64,000 nucleotides of DNA, taken from Streptomyces malaysiensis subsp. samsunensis (GTDB taxonomy: Bacteria > Actinomycetota > Actinomycetes > Streptomycetales > Streptomycetaceae). Shown here piece by piece: positions 25,080 through 34,107 of this stretch; the first letter of the stretch is position 1, and each line of letters opens with the position of its first letter. Both the position numbers and the translations under genes were made by a program. Under the pieces are notes generated by a model, which was given only the letters and a program-made list of their open reading frames with translations, was not told the origin of the DNA and did not search any database. The stretch covers positions 1 through 64,000 of the forward strand of contig NZ_JANIIC010000032.1 in NCBI RefSeq assembly GCF_024519315.1, in the 5' to 3' direction.

Positions 25080-25985
25080 GTGCCCACCGCGATAGCAGTC
25101 ACCGGCCGCGAGCTGGTTCTTCCGCCACCCGACGGGCAGACCCCGTCGGCCGTAGTGCTCCGCCCGCCGGACGCACAGTCGCTCGACGACGCCCTCGCCG
25201 AGGTCGCGACCCTCCTCGACCAGCAGGGCTATCTCGTCGTGCTCTACCCCGCCGCGACCCCCGCGGCCGTGGTCCGCCGGCTCCACACCGTGCGCTCCGT
25301 CCTGGAGAGCGACCGGATGGCGCTGCTGCCCCTCGAACTGCCCCCGCTCGCCGTCGCGGTGCTGGCCCGTCAGCTGCGCCAGCTGTCCATATCGGACTTC
25401 AGCCCCGGTGTGCTGGCGTGCGCCGCCCGGCTGCTCTCCCACTACATCCACGCGGGCGCCCTGCTGGGCAGCGTGGCCAGGCTGGACCGGGTCCCGGTCA
25501 GCCTCACCTCGCACGTCAAGTCATGGATGCCCGGCGCCCACTTCGGAGTGCTCGCCCACCCCACCCCGCACCTGGTCAAGGTCGGCGGCGCGACGGAGCT
25601 GCCCGCGCCCGGGTACCTCACCGCCATGACCGTCGCCCGGGGCCAGCTGGGCAGCCATGGCTACGGGGGCGGCGGCGCGGGCCACGACGACTGGGTCACC
25701 GGCGCCCTCGCCCCCGCCTGGGGCGTACGAGGCGTGGAGGAGGTGCCGCTGCCCGCCGAGTCGGCGCGCTGGTGGGGCACTCCGAAGCTGATCGAGTTCG
25801 CCGCGGCCATCCCCGACCTCTCGGTCCTCTACCAGCTCGTGGCCTCCGTACGGAGAGAGGAATGTCACTGGTGCGGTTTCGAACTCATCGGCGACCGCTG
25901 TGCCTTCTGCTCCTGCCCGGTGGCGCGCGGCGATGAGATCCCCGCACTGCTCACGTCCCAACGTCCCGCCCTGACCAGCCGGTAA
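25080..25985 (+). CDS. Conserved protein with zinc-ribbon C-terminus, upstream of the Tad locus
   Basis: A 301-residue protein of unknown function with a GTG start. A possible zinc ribbon, ECHWCGFELIGDRCAFC, lies near residues 261-277. The N-terminal half is hydrophobic in patches but lacks clear membrane helices. A glycine-rich loop (GSHGYGGGGAGHDDWVTG) lies near the middle. It is 26 bases upstream of cpaB and in the same direction, so it may be a Tad-associated cytoplasmic component, but I do not recognise the family. Confidence 0.7.
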   Translation: MPTAIAVTGRELVLPPPDGQTPSAVVLRPPDAQSLDDALAEVATLLDQQGYLVVLYPAATPAAVVRRLHTVRSVLESDRMALLPLELPPLAVAVLARQLRQLSISDFSPGVLACAARLLSHYIHAGALLGSVARLDRVPVSLTSHVKSWMPGAHFGVLAHPTPHLVKVGGATELPAPGYLTAMTVARGQLGSHGYGGGGAGHDDWVTGALAPAWGVRGVEEVPLPAESARWWGTPKLIEFAAAIPDLSVLYQLVASVRREECHWCGFELIGDRCAFCSCPVARGDEIPALLTSQRPALTSR

Positions 25986-26011
25986 CGTCCCCGAACGAGG
26001 TTGTGCGTCCC

Positions 26012-26716
26012 ATGAATTCACGCCAGCGCCGCGGAGTCATCCTGCTGCTCCTGTCGGTCCTGTGCGCCGTCGGCGCCTTCGCCGGAGTGCTCTCCGTCAT
26101 CGACGACGTGGAGTCGAAGGTCGGCCCCGAGACCACCGCCTACAAGCTCACCTCGGACGTCAAGCCCTACAAGGCGCTGGACGCGGGGGAGTTCGAGAAG
26201 GTCTCGATGCCCAAGCGCTATGTGCCCTCCACCGCCGTCACCGATCTCGACGAGCTACGCGGGAAGATCGCGGTGACCCAGCTGACCAAGGGGTCGCTGC
26301 TCCAGCGGGACATGATCGTGGACCGGCCCGCGCTGAAGGCCGGACAGCAGGAGATCGCGATCATGGTCGACGCGGCCACCGGCGTCGCGGGGAAGATCAC
26401 CCCGGGCGCGCGGGTCAACATCTACGCGACCTTCGAGGGCAACACCCAGGGCGAGGCGCCGGTCTCCAAGCTGATCGTCGCGGGCGCCGAGGTGCTCGAC
26501 CTCGGCAAGATCACCGCCCTGGAGCCCGACCAGGACGACAAGCGGCGGATCAACGAGGCCGTGCCGATCACCTTCGCGCTCGACACCAAGAACGCCCAGC
26601 GCGTGGCCTACGCCGAATCCTTCGCCTCGCATGTGCGGCTCGCGCTGGTCGCCCCCGGCGGGGGCTCCTCGATAGGCCCCGGCGACCGCACCTACACCCT
26701 CGACGGCGACAAATGA
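26012..26716 (+). CDS. cpaB: CpaB/RcpC pilus assembly protein
   Basis: A 234-residue protein with an N-terminal membrane anchor (RRGVILLLLSVLCAVGAFAG). A SAF-like domain follows (VKPYKALDAGEFEKVSMPKRYVP, listed in part, then KGSLLQRDMIV), and then the CpaB/RcpC core AIMVDAATGVAGKITPGARV. In Tad systems CpaB is an envelope component linked to the secretion channel or peptidoglycan. The ATG at 26012 is preferred over the GTG at 26003. It is followed by the CpaE-like gene after 16 bases. Confidence 0.85.
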   Translation: MNSRQRRGVILLLLSVLCAVGAFAGVLSVIDDVESKVGPETTAYKLTSDVKPYKALDAGEFEKVSMPKRYVPSTAVTDLDELRGKIAVTQLTKGSLLQRDMIVDRPALKAGQQEIAIMVDAATGVAGKITPGARVNIYATFEGNTQGEAPVSKLIVAGAEVLDLGKITALEPDQDDKRRINEAVPITFALDTKNAQRVAYAESFASHVRLALVAPGGGSSIGPGDRTYTLDGDK

Positions 26717-26732
26717 GTGAGGAGGTGCCGCG

Positions 26733-28478
26733 GTGACGATCAGGATTCTGCCGGCCGTCGGCGACCCCGACGCCGCCCGCTCCCTGAGCGGGCTGCTCGG
26801 CCAGCTGCCCGGTGTCGAACCGACGGCGCCGGTGGGCGACTCGACCCTGCTGCTCGACACCCTCGCCTCGCTGGCCGCCGCCTCCCTGGAGGAGCTGCCG
26901 GAGGTCGTCCTCGTCCATGAGCGGATCGGCCCGGCCCCCGCGCTGGAGCTGATCCGCGAGATCGCGCTGCGCTTCCCGGCGGTGGGCGTGGTGCTGGTCA
27001 CCGCCGACGCGGGGCCCGCGCTGTACTCGGCCGCCATGGACGCCGGGGCCCGCGGCATCGCCGGAATACCGCTGTCGTACGACGAACTGGCCGCCCGCGT
27101 CCAGGGCGCCGCCCAGTGGGCCACCGGCGTGCGGCGCCATCTCGGGGGCGGCGGCGATCCGTTGGCGGCCGGGCCCGGCGGCAAGCTGGTGGCGGTCGCG
27201 GGCGCCAAGGGCGGGGTCGGCACCACCGTGACCGCCGTTCAGCTCGCGCTCGCCGCGCGGGCCGCGGGCCGTAAGGTCGCGCTGGTCGACATGGACCTCC
27301 AGTCCGGCGACATCGCCTCGTACCTCGACGTCCAGTTCCGGCGCTCGATCGCCGATCTGGCGCAGATCAGCGACATCTCGCCGCGGGTGCTCCAGGACGC
27401 GGTGTTCACCCACCAGACCGGGCTCGGGCTGCTGCTCGCACCGGGCGAGGGCGAGCGCGGCGAGGAGGTGACCGACCGCACCGCCCGCCAGGTGATCGGC
27501 GCGCTGCGGTCGCGCTTCGAGATCGTGATCGTCGACTGCGGTACGCAGATGACCTCCGCGGGCGCCGCCGCCGTGGAGACCGCGGACATCGCGCTGCTGG
27601 TCACCACCCCGGACGTGGTCGCGGTGCGCGCCGCCAAGCGCATGGTCCGGCTCTGGGACCGGCTCCAGATCCGCAAGGCGGAGGAGACCGTGACCGTGGT
27701 CAACCGGCACACCCGCAGCGCGGAGATCCAGCCGCAGCTGGTCCAGCGGGCCACCGGGACGACCGTGGCGCGCACGGCGATCCCGGCCGGTTTCAAGGAG
27801 CTCCAGCCCGCCGTCGACTCCGGCCGGATGCAGGACCTGGACGCCAAGTCGGCCGTCAAACAGGCGCTGTGGGGGCTGGCCGGGGAGCTGGGCCTGGTCG
27901 AGGCCGCGCCCCCGGGCGGCGGCGGCCGCCGCGCCGCCCACCGGGGCGGCCACGCGGCCGGGGGCGGCGGCGAGCGCGCCCTGCCGGGGCTGCGGCGGCG
28001 CCACGCCATAGAGGCGGGCGGCGACGCGGCGCAGGGCAGCGTGGGCGACGGCACCGATGCGCGGGGCGAGCTCGCCCCGCCGTCCACCAAGGGGTTCCTG
28101 CGCAAACGGGGCGGCGACCGCGGCCAGGTGACGGTCGAATTCCTCGGCGTCCTGCCGCTGGTGCTGATCGTCCTCGCGGTCGTCTGGCAGCTGGTGCTGG
28201 TGGGCTATACGTACTCACTGGCCGGCAACTCGGCCGACAAGGGCGCCCGCGCGGGCGCCGCCAAGGGCGCGGGCGCCTGCCAGGACGCGGCGAGCAAGGA
28301 CATCCCCGGCTCCTGGAGCGCCGATATCGACTGCGCCGGCGGCGACGGCTCGGTCTACAAGGCCACGGTCGAGCTGCACGTCCCGATCCTCTTCCCCGGC
28401 GCCGCCGACTTCCCCTGGACGGTCACGGGCACCGCGGGCGCGGCGGACGAGACCGACCTGGCGGGCGGAGGAGGCTGA
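26733..28478 (+). CDS. TadZ/CpaE-like ATPase fused to a TadE-like pseudopilin
   Basis: A 581-residue two-part protein. Residues 1-140 form a receiver-like domain (VVLVHERIGPAPALELIREI). Residues 150-400 form a MinD/CpaE ATPase with deviant Walker A GAKGGVGTT (157-165) and ALVDMDLQSGD. A Gly/Ala-rich linker (about 405-460) leads to DRGQVTVEFLGVLPLVLIVL, a class III prepilin motif with G464 before the cut and E469 at +5, then a hydrophobic helix and a TadE-like tail. Prepilin peptidase could therefore split the product into a cytoplasmic ATPase and a pseudopilin. GTG start with GGAGG. The ATPase should localise the Tad machine. Confidence 0.85.
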   Translation: MTIRILPAVGDPDAARSLSGLLGQLPGVEPTAPVGDSTLLLDTLASLAAASLEELPEVVLVHERIGPAPALELIREIALRFPAVGVVLVTADAGPALYSAAMDAGARGIAGIPLSYDELAARVQGAAQWATGVRRHLGGGGDPLAAGPGGKLVAVAGAKGGVGTTVTAVQLALAARAAGRKVALVDMDLQSGDIASYLDVQFRRSIADLAQISDISPRVLQDAVFTHQTGLGLLLAPGEGERGEEVTDRTARQVIGALRSRFEIVIVDCGTQMTSAGAAAVETADIALLVTTPDVVAVRAAKRMVRLWDRLQIRKAEETVTVVNRHTRSAEIQPQLVQRATGTTVARTAIPAGFKELQPAVDSGRMQDLDAKSAVKQALWGLAGELGLVEAAPPGGGGRRAAHRGGHAAGGGGERALPGLRRRHAIEAGGDAAQGSVGDGTDARGELAPPSTKGFLRKRGGDRGQVTVEFLGVLPLVLIVLAVVWQLVLVGYTYSLAGNSADKGARAGAAKGAGACQDAASKDIPGSWSADIDCAGGDGSVYKATVELHVPILFPGAADFPWTVTGTAGAADETDLAGGGG

Positions 28479-28479
28479 G

Positions 28480-29553
28480 ATGACCCGTCGTCACCGCGCA
28501 CCCACGCGGCCCGCCGTCGCGGGCTCCGCGACGGCCCCCCGCCTCCCCAGCCGCCCGGTGGCGGCCACCACGCCGGGCGGCGGCCTCGCGGCCCCGGGGG
28601 ACGGGCGTACGCCGCCGAGCGGCGGGCCCTCCGGCCGTTCAGCGGCGCCCGGACCCACCGCGGCGCCGGGCGCCGAGCCCACCGCGACGGCCGCCGCGCG
28701 ACGCCGCGGTGGGGCGGTCGACGTGCCGCGGCCGCGCGGGATGGCCGCTCATATGTCGTCGCCCCACCCCGTAGCCGTGCGACGGGGTGGGGCGACGGAC
28801 CGTCGGGGAGACCGTCCCTCGCCCGCCGCCGCACGGCCCGGGGGCCAGGGCTCGGCATCGCCGGGACTCCGCGGCGCGGCGGAGACCACCGAGCGGTGGG
28901 GCCGTCGGGTCGCGGCTGTGCCGAGAGCCGTCCGGCGGGCCGCCGGGGCCGCGGCGCGCCACCTGGCCGCGGGTTCTCCGCGTGCGCGTGGCCGCGCGCG
29001 GAGCGCTGGACTCGATTATTTTGTGCGCGCGGGTTCTCCGCGTGCGCATGCCCGCGCGGAAGCGTCGCTTCGCCAACGGTCAGGGGCACGGCGGCTGCCC
29101 GGCGGGGTCCTCGCCCGTACGGGGCCGCGCCCCGGCGGGGCGCGCCGGGGGCGGGCCGACGCCGGGTCCGCGTCCATCGAGTTCCTGGGCTTTCTGCCGA
29201 TCCTCATCCTCGTCGCGCTCGCCGCCGTACAGCTCGGCATCGCCGCCTACGCCGCGCAGCAGGCCGGGACCGCGGCGCGGGCGGCGGCGCGGACGGCGTC
29301 GCTGGACGAGCCGCGGACCAGCCCCCAGGCCGCCGGGCTGGCGGCGATGAGCGGATGGCTGGCCGACGGGGCGAGCATCGGCAGCGGCGGCTGCGGCGGC
29401 GGGGAGGCGCGGGCCACCGCGACCGTGGAGATCCCCTCCGTCATCCCCGGCTTCGACTTCGGCAGCGCCGAGAAGAGCGCCACCATGCCCTGCGACGAAG
29501 GAGACGGCGGTGCGGGCCGTGCGGCCCAGGCCGCGTTGGGAGGCGGCCGATGA
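28480..29553 (+). CDS. TadE-like pseudopilin with an unusually long N-terminal region
   Basis: A 357-residue frame. Only the last ~130 residues are TadE-like: DAGSASIEFLGFLPILILVA, with cleavage expected after G229 and E at +5, then a hydrophobic helix and a cysteine-containing tail. The first ~225 residues are low-complexity Ala/Gly/Pro/Arg sequence that should stay cytoplasmic. The underlying DNA includes a terminator-like hairpin (28758-28796) and two copies of a GGGTTCTCCGCGTGCGC repeat (28973 and 29030). GGAGGAGG sits before the ATG. Either the gene has an inserted repeat cassette in frame or the true start lies near 29100. Confidence 0.75.
   Translation: MTRRHRAPTRPAVAGSATAPRLPSRPVAATTPGGGLAAPGDGRTPPSGGPSGRSAAPGPTAAPGAEPTATAAARRRGGAVDVPRPRGMAAHMSSPHPVAVRRGGATDRRGDRPSPAAARPGGQGSASPGLRGAAETTERWGRRVAAVPRAVRRAAGAAARHLAAGSPRARGRARSAGLDYFVRAGSPRAHARAEASLRQRSGARRLPGGVLARTGPRPGGARRGRADAGSASIEFLGFLPILILVALAAVQLGIAAYAAQQAGTAARAAARTASLDEPRTSPQAAGLAAMSGWLADGASIGSGGCGGGEARATATVEIPSVIPGFDFGSAEKSATMPCDEGDGGAGRAAQAALGGGR
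28758..28796. repeat. Strong hairpin inside the tadE 5' region
   Basis: A perfect 15-bp inverted repeat (GTCGCCCCACCCCGT and its complement) with a 9-base loop. It is unusual inside a coding frame and typical of an intergenic terminator or repeat. Confidence 0.7.
28973..29070. repeat. Dispersed-type repeat: two copies around a GATTATTTTGTG core
   Basis: The unit GGGTTCTCCGCGTGCGC followed by a CCGCGCGGA-type stretch occurs at about 28973-29003 and 29030-29061. An A/T-rich core (CTCGATTATTTTGTGCGC) lies between them. The core is strikingly AT-rich for this genome, and the whole looks like a mobile intergenic repeat captured in the frame. Confidence 0.6.
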
Positions 29554-30953
29554 GCCTGCGGTCCCGTATCACCGCGCCCGAGGGGACCCCCGAGAGCGGC
29601 GGACGCCAGGACGGGCACCTCGTCTCCGCCTACCGCGCCAAGCTGCTCGAGGAGATCGACCTCGCGGAGATGTCCTCGCTCTCCACCGCCGAGCGCCGCT
29701 CCCGGCTGGAGCGCGTGCTCGGCCACATCATCAGCCGCGAGGGCCCGGTGCTGTCCACCGCCGAGCGCTCCCAGCTGATCCGCCGGGTGGTGGACGAGGC
29801 GCTCGGCCTCGGGGTGCTCGAACCGCTCCTGGAGGACGCCTCCATCACCGAGATCATGGTCAACGGCCCGGACCAGATCTTCGTGGAGCGCGCGGGCCGG
29901 GTCGAGCTGGTTCCGGTTCGCTTCGCCTCCGAAGAGCAGCTGATGCAGACCATCGAGCGCATCGTCTCCACGGTCAACCGCCGGGTGGACGAGTCGAATC
30001 CGATGGTCGACGCCCGGCTCCCGTCCGGTGAGCGGGTCAACGTGATCATCCCGCCGCTCGCCCTCACCGGCGCCACGCTCACCATCCGCCGCTTCCCCCG
30101 CGCCTACACCCTCCATGAGCTGATCGGCATGGGCACGCTGGACGAGCAGATGCTGATGCTGCTCGCGGCGCTGGTGCGGGCCAAGTTCAACGTCGTGGTC
30201 TCCGGCCCCACCGGCTCCGGCAAGACCACGCTGCTCAACGCGCTGTCCGGGCTGATCCCGGACGGGGAGCGCATCATCACCGTCGAGGACGCCGCCGAGC
30301 TCCAGCTTCAGCAGACGCATGTGATCCGGCTGGAGTCCCGGCCGCCCAACGTCGAGGGCAAGGGCCGGATCACCATCCGCGACCTGGTCCGTAACTCCCT
30401 CCGGATGCGCCCCGACCGCATCATCGTCGGCGAGGTGCGCGGCGGTGAGACCCTCGACATGCTCCAGGCCATGTCCACCGGCCATGACGGTTCGCTGGCC
30501 ACCGTCCACGCCAACAGCGCCGAGGACGCGCTGATGCGGCTCCAGACGCTCGCCTCCATGTCCGATGTGGCCATTCCCTACGAGGCGCTGCGGGATCAGA
30601 TCAACAGTGCCGTGGACTGCATCGTCCAGCTGGTCCGGCACGCCGACGGCTCCCGGCGGATCAGCGAGATCGCGCTGCTGGACAGCCATGGCCACGATAC
30701 GTACCGGCTCGCCACCGTCTGCCGCTTCGACGCCCAGCCCATGGGTGCGGACCGGGTGGTGCACGGGCGGTTCGGCTACTTCCCGCTGCCGGAGCGGGTC
30801 GCCGAACGGCTGCGCCTGGCGAGCGAATCGGTGCCGCCCGCCTTCGGGGTGGCCGCCTTCCCGGCGCAGCTGGCCACCCGCGCCGCCGGATACGACCCGC
30901 ACGACCGACCCCCGTTCGACCGACCCCCGTACGACCCCAGGGACCGGAGGTAG
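29550..30953 (+). CDS. tadA: TadA/CpaF secretion ATPase
   Basis: A 467-residue hexameric ATPase that powers Flp pilus assembly from the cytoplasmic face. The N-terminal domain ends with SITEIMVNGPDQIFVERAGR. Walker A is GPTGSGKT (219-226), the Asp box VEDAAELQ, Walker B-like DRIIVGEVRGGE and the His box TGHDGSLATVHANS. The C-terminal tail repeats DRPPFDRPPYDPRDRR. The ATG overlaps the tadE stop (ATGA); the longer upstream frame is spurious. It is followed by tadB after eight bases. Confidence 0.95.
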   Translation: MSLRSRITAPEGTPESGGRQDGHLVSAYRAKLLEEIDLAEMSSLSTAERRSRLERVLGHIISREGPVLSTAERSQLIRRVVDEALGLGVLEPLLEDASITEIMVNGPDQIFVERAGRVELVPVRFASEEQLMQTIERIVSTVNRRVDESNPMVDARLPSGERVNVIIPPLALTGATLTIRRFPRAYTLHELIGMGTLDEQMLMLLAALVRAKFNVVVSGPTGSGKTTLLNALSGLIPDGERIITVEDAAELQLQQTHVIRLESRPPNVEGKGRITIRDLVRNSLRMRPDRIIVGEVRGGETLDMLQAMSTGHDGSLATVHANSAEDALMRLQTLASMSDVAIPYEALRDQINSAVDCIVQLVRHADGSRRISEIALLDSHGHDTYRLATVCRFDAQPMGADRVVHGRFGYFPLPERVAERLRLASESVPPAFGVAAFPAQLATRAAGYDPHDRPPFDRPPYDPRDRR

Positions 30954-30961
30954 CAGGGCCC

Positions 30962-31900
30962 ATGGACCATCTCGCGACGGCGGCCCTCGGCGCGACGCTG
31001 GTGTGCGGCGCGCTGGGCGTCGTGGGCGTGCACACCTTCGTCCGCGGCAAGGAGCAGCAGCGCGCGCTGATCGACCGGCTGTCGGAGACCGGCCCGCTGC
31101 CGGGCACCGGCCGCCCGCGCCGCTTCGCCCGGGTGGACCGGCGGCTGCGCACCACCTCCCTGGGCCGGAAGCTGGAGCTGCGGCTGGCGGCCACGGGCCT
31201 GGAGATCACGCCCGGGGAGTTCTTCGTCTACACGGCGGGGGTGGCGGCCGGGCTGTGGCTGGTCGCGGCGTCCTTCCTCGCGGCGTTCTTCGGGCCGATA
31301 GCGGCGGTGGTCGCCGTCTGGGGGTCGTTCGCGTTCCTCAGCTGGCAGCGCCAGAAGCGGATAGAGCGCTTCATCAACCAACTGCCCGAGCTGTCACGGA
31401 TCCTGGCCAACGCCACCCAGGCCGGCCTCGCGCTGCGCACCGCGCTCGGCATGGCGGCGGACGAGATGGAGGCGCCGGCGGGCGAGGAGCTGGCCAAGGT
31501 CGCGGCCAAGCTGGCCGTCGGCCACTCGATCGACGACGCGCTGGAGGAGCTGGCCGAGCGGCTGCCCTCCCGGGAGCTGGTGGTGCTGGTCACCACGCTG
31601 GTGCTGTCCAACCGCGCGGGCGGGACCGTGGTCAGCTCGCTGCGCAACCTCACCCAGACGCTGGAGGAGCGCAAGGAGACCCGTCGGGAGGTGCGCACCC
31701 AGCTCTCGCAGGTGACCGTCACCGCCTATGTCGTACCGCTCCTGGGGATCGGGACGCTGCTGCTGATGAACCGGATCTCGGCCGGTTCGCTGGACCGGAT
31801 GACCTCGTCCTTCTGGGGGCAGGCCGCGGTGGTCGTGGCCTTCGGCCTGTACGGGATCGGCTTCTTCCTGATCCGCCGGATGTCCAAGATCGACGTCTGA
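30962..31900 (+). CDS. tadB: TadB inner-membrane pilus assembly protein
   Basis: A 312-residue GspF-type membrane protein. An N-terminal helix is followed by a pair near 80-125 (FFVYTAGVAAGLWLVAASFL), a cytoplasmic four-helix domain (INQLPELSRILANATQAGLA ... ELVVLVTTLVLSNRAGG) and two C-terminal helices. TadB and TadC form the platform on which the TadA ATPase acts. Operonic with tadA. Confidence 0.9.
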   Translation: MDHLATAALGATLVCGALGVVGVHTFVRGKEQQRALIDRLSETGPLPGTGRPRRFARVDRRLRTTSLGRKLELRLAATGLEITPGEFFVYTAGVAAGLWLVAASFLAAFFGPIAAVVAVWGSFAFLSWQRQKRIERFINQLPELSRILANATQAGLALRTALGMAADEMEAPAGEELAKVAAKLAVGHSIDDALEELAERLPSRELVVLVTTLVLSNRAGGTVVSSLRNLTQTLEERKETRREVRTQLSQVTVTAYVVPLLGIGTLLLMNRISAGSLDRMTSSFWGQAAVVVAFGLYGIGFFLIRRMSKIDV

Positions 31901-31986
31901 GACCGTCCGGGACCGTCCACGACCGAGTACGGGCGAGTACGGGCGAATCCAGAAAACAGGAACCCAGGAAAAGGGGACACAGGGAG

Positions 31987-32874
31987 ATGGCACTGCTGCT
32001 GGCGCTGGCGGCCGGTCTCGCGGTGGCGGGCATCGCCTACGGCATCGCGCTGTACCGCAGCGAGGCCAAGCTGCCCAGCGATCTGGCGGTGGCCCTCGAG
32101 GTCGGCTCGAGCCGGACGACCGTGGTCGGCTCGGCCGTGGACCGGCTGGGCATGCGCTACGCCCCGCTGGTGCTGCGGCTGATGGGCGACAAGCGGGTGG
32201 CCAGGGTGCGCCGCCGGATCGATCTGGCGGGCAACCCGGGCGGTCTGACGGTGGATCGCTACGCGGCCCGGCGGGCGGTCTACGGGACGCTCGGCTTCGG
32301 CGGGGCGCTGGTGATGCTGATCAAGGGCCAGGTGCTGCTGGCGCTGTTGCTGGTGGCGTTCGGCCTGTTCTGGATCGAGGTGGGCATCTGGGCGGCGGTG
32401 CGGGAGCGCAAGGACGCGATCGAGCGGACGCTTCCGGACTTCCTGGACGTTCTGGCCGTCGTGGTGAGCGCCGGGTTGAGCTTCCGTCAGGCCCTGGACC
32501 GGGTCGCGGAGAAGTATGAGGGCCCCTGGGCGGATGAACTTCGCATCACACTTCGGCAAATGGACATGGGTGTCAGCCGCCGTCAGGCGTTCGAGGAGCT
32601 ACGTAAACGCAATGACTCGGAACAGGTCGCGCAGTTCGTCACCGCCCTTCAGCAGGGCGAGGAACTGGGCGCTCCGATTGTCGAGACGTTGATCGCCATT
32701 GCGAATGACATGCGCCGTACGGATGCGCAGAACGCCCGGCGGCGCGCGGCGCGCGCGGTGCCGAAGGCGACGATGGTCATCACGACCTTCATGGTGCCCG
32801 GAACCATGGTGCTGCTCGTCGCCGGGTTCTTCATCGGCTCCGGCACCGACTTCGGCTCGGTGACGGGGGACTGA
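31987..32874 (+). CDS. tadC: TadC inner-membrane pilus assembly protein
   Basis: A 295-residue GspF-domain partner of TadB. It has an N-terminal helix, a membrane pair near 95-135, a cytoplasmic domain with LPDFLDVLAVVVSAGLSFRQ and GEELGAPIVETLIAIANDMR, and a C-terminal helix (FMVPGTMVLLVAGFFIG). GGGAG precedes the ATG at 31987. The 86-base gap from tadB contains short direct repeats of GAGTACGGGC. Confidence 0.9.
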   Translation: MALLLALAAGLAVAGIAYGIALYRSEAKLPSDLAVALEVGSSRTTVVGSAVDRLGMRYAPLVLRLMGDKRVARVRRRIDLAGNPGGLTVDRYAARRAVYGTLGFGGALVMLIKGQVLLALLLVAFGLFWIEVGIWAAVRERKDAIERTLPDFLDVLAVVVSAGLSFRQALDRVAEKYEGPWADELRITLRQMDMGVSRRQAFEELRKRNDSEQVAQFVTALQQGEELGAPIVETLIAIANDMRRTDAQNARRRAARAVPKATMVITTFMVPGTMVLLVAGFFIGSGTDFGSVTGD

Positions 32875-33148
32875 CGGTCTCTTTTAGGTGAAGCTCCTTC
32901 GCGGTTGCAATTGAATATGGGACAGTCGTCGGCGGAGAACTCCTCGCTGCCGGAGGGGGTGAGACGGATGCGCGATCGCGGTTGGTCGTCACGTCCACGG
33001 TTCGAACGTGGTGAACGGGGAAGGCAATGCTTCCTGGGGCACTGTTCCGAGACGGCTGTTTCGGCGTACTTTGCTCGTGTCGCGAGCGACACCACGGGGG
33101 TTGAGTCGCCGGACCACACAGGGACGGCAGCCCATGGAGGGGAACACA
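32875..33148 (+). promoter_or_regulatory. Upstream region of the flp pilin gene
   Basis: A 274-base gap inside an otherwise tight operon, less GC-rich than its flanks (for example GGTTGCAATTGAATATGGGA near 32904). It probably carries a separate promoter so that the pilin can be made in excess of the assembly proteins. No terminator was seen. Confidence 0.45.
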
Positions 33149-33313
33149 ATGGGGAAGCGCGTCATGCGGAACGATCGGGGGCAGACCTCGATCGAATACC
33201 TGGGCATCATCGCCGTCGTGGTGGCCATCGTGCTGGTCCTGTCGACCACGGACTTCGGCAGCATGATCGCAAACGCCATCTCCGACAAGATCTCACAGGT
33301 CGTCGGCATCTGA
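33149..33313 (+). CDS. flp: Flp-type major pilin
   Basis: A 54-residue prepilin. The short leader MGKRVMRNDRG is cut after G11, and the mature protein starts QTSIEYLGIIAVVVAIVLVL, with the required E at +5 and a hydrophobic helix. The remainder is only ~20 residues, typical of Flp pilins. The ATG at 33149 follows GGAGGGG; ATG 33134 is the alternative. It would be processed by the A24 peptidase at 38436. Confidence 0.93.
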   Translation: MGKRVMRNDRGQTSIEYLGIIAVVVAIVLVLSTTDFGSMIANAISDKISQVVGI

Positions 33314-33321
33314 CCGGTCCC

Positions 33322-34065
33322 GTGACAGCGCGCCGAGATCTCAGGAGCGACGCGGGGCAGGCGTTTCCGATCTACATCACGGCGGTGGCGGGCCTGCTCT
33401 TCCTCGCGCTCGCCCTCTTCGCCGTCGGCCAGGCCGGAGCCACCCGCAACGGCGGGCAGACCGCCGCCGACGCGGCGGCCCTCGCGGCCGCCCAGGACTA
33501 CCGCGACCAGCTGCGCAAGGGGTTCCTGGAGGCGATCGCGAACGGCAGCGCATGGGACGACCTGCTGGACGGACGGGGACTGGGCGGCACCAACGCATGT
33601 GATCAGGCGCAGTGGTTCGCCGACCAGAACGGCGCGGATGTGACCGACTGCCGCGGGCCCGACTTCCTGCCGACGTCCTTCACCGTCACCGTCAGGACCC
33701 ACAAGCCCGTGGGCAAGACCGTCATCCCCGGTACGGAGAGCAAGCACGCGGAGGCGACGGCCAAGGCGGTCGTCACCCCGCGCTGCACCGCCGAGCCGCC
33801 CGCCCCGCCGAGCGAGCGACCCGGCGACGGCGGTGATGGCGGTGACGGCGGCAAGGGCGGTGACGGAGGCAAGGACGGCGGCGGCGGCAAGGACGGCGAC
33901 GGTAAGGACGACGGCGAGGGCGGGGACGGCGGTAAGGACGACGACAAGGACGACAAGCCGCCCATCGACCTCCTCTGCGACGGAATCGACCTGACCATCG
34001 ACCCGACGCGGCTCGATCTCTTCCCCGACGCCAAAGACCTCTTCTCCGTGCACCTCGCCGACTGA
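33322..34065 (+). CDS. TadG/TadE-like pilus-associated protein with acidic-glycine tail
   Basis: A 247-residue protein with a GTG start eight bases after flp. The N-terminus SDAGQAFPIYITAVAGLLFL resembles TadE/TadG proteins, but position +5 after the Gly is Ile, so prepilin cleavage is doubtful. An Ala-rich segment (GQTAADAAALAAAQDYRDQL) is typical of Tad pseudopilins. Residues ~165-215 are a G/D/K low-complexity run built from GDGG/GKDG units, followed by a hydrophobic-acidic tail. Probably an extracytoplasmic Tad component. Confidence 0.75.
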   Translation: MTARRDLRSDAGQAFPIYITAVAGLLFLALALFAVGQAGATRNGGQTAADAAALAAAQDYRDQLRKGFLEAIANGSAWDDLLDGRGLGGTNACDQAQWFADQNGADVTDCRGPDFLPTSFTVTVRTHKPVGKTVIPGTESKHAEATAKAVVTPRCTAEPPAPPSERPGDGGDGGDGGKGGDGGKDGGGGKDGDGKDDGEGGDGGKDDDKDDKPPIDLLCDGIDLTIDPTRLDLFPDAKDLFSVHLAD

Positions 34066-34107
34066 CGGCAGACTGACGAGCGAACGAAGAGCAAAGGACA
34101 GCGAGCG

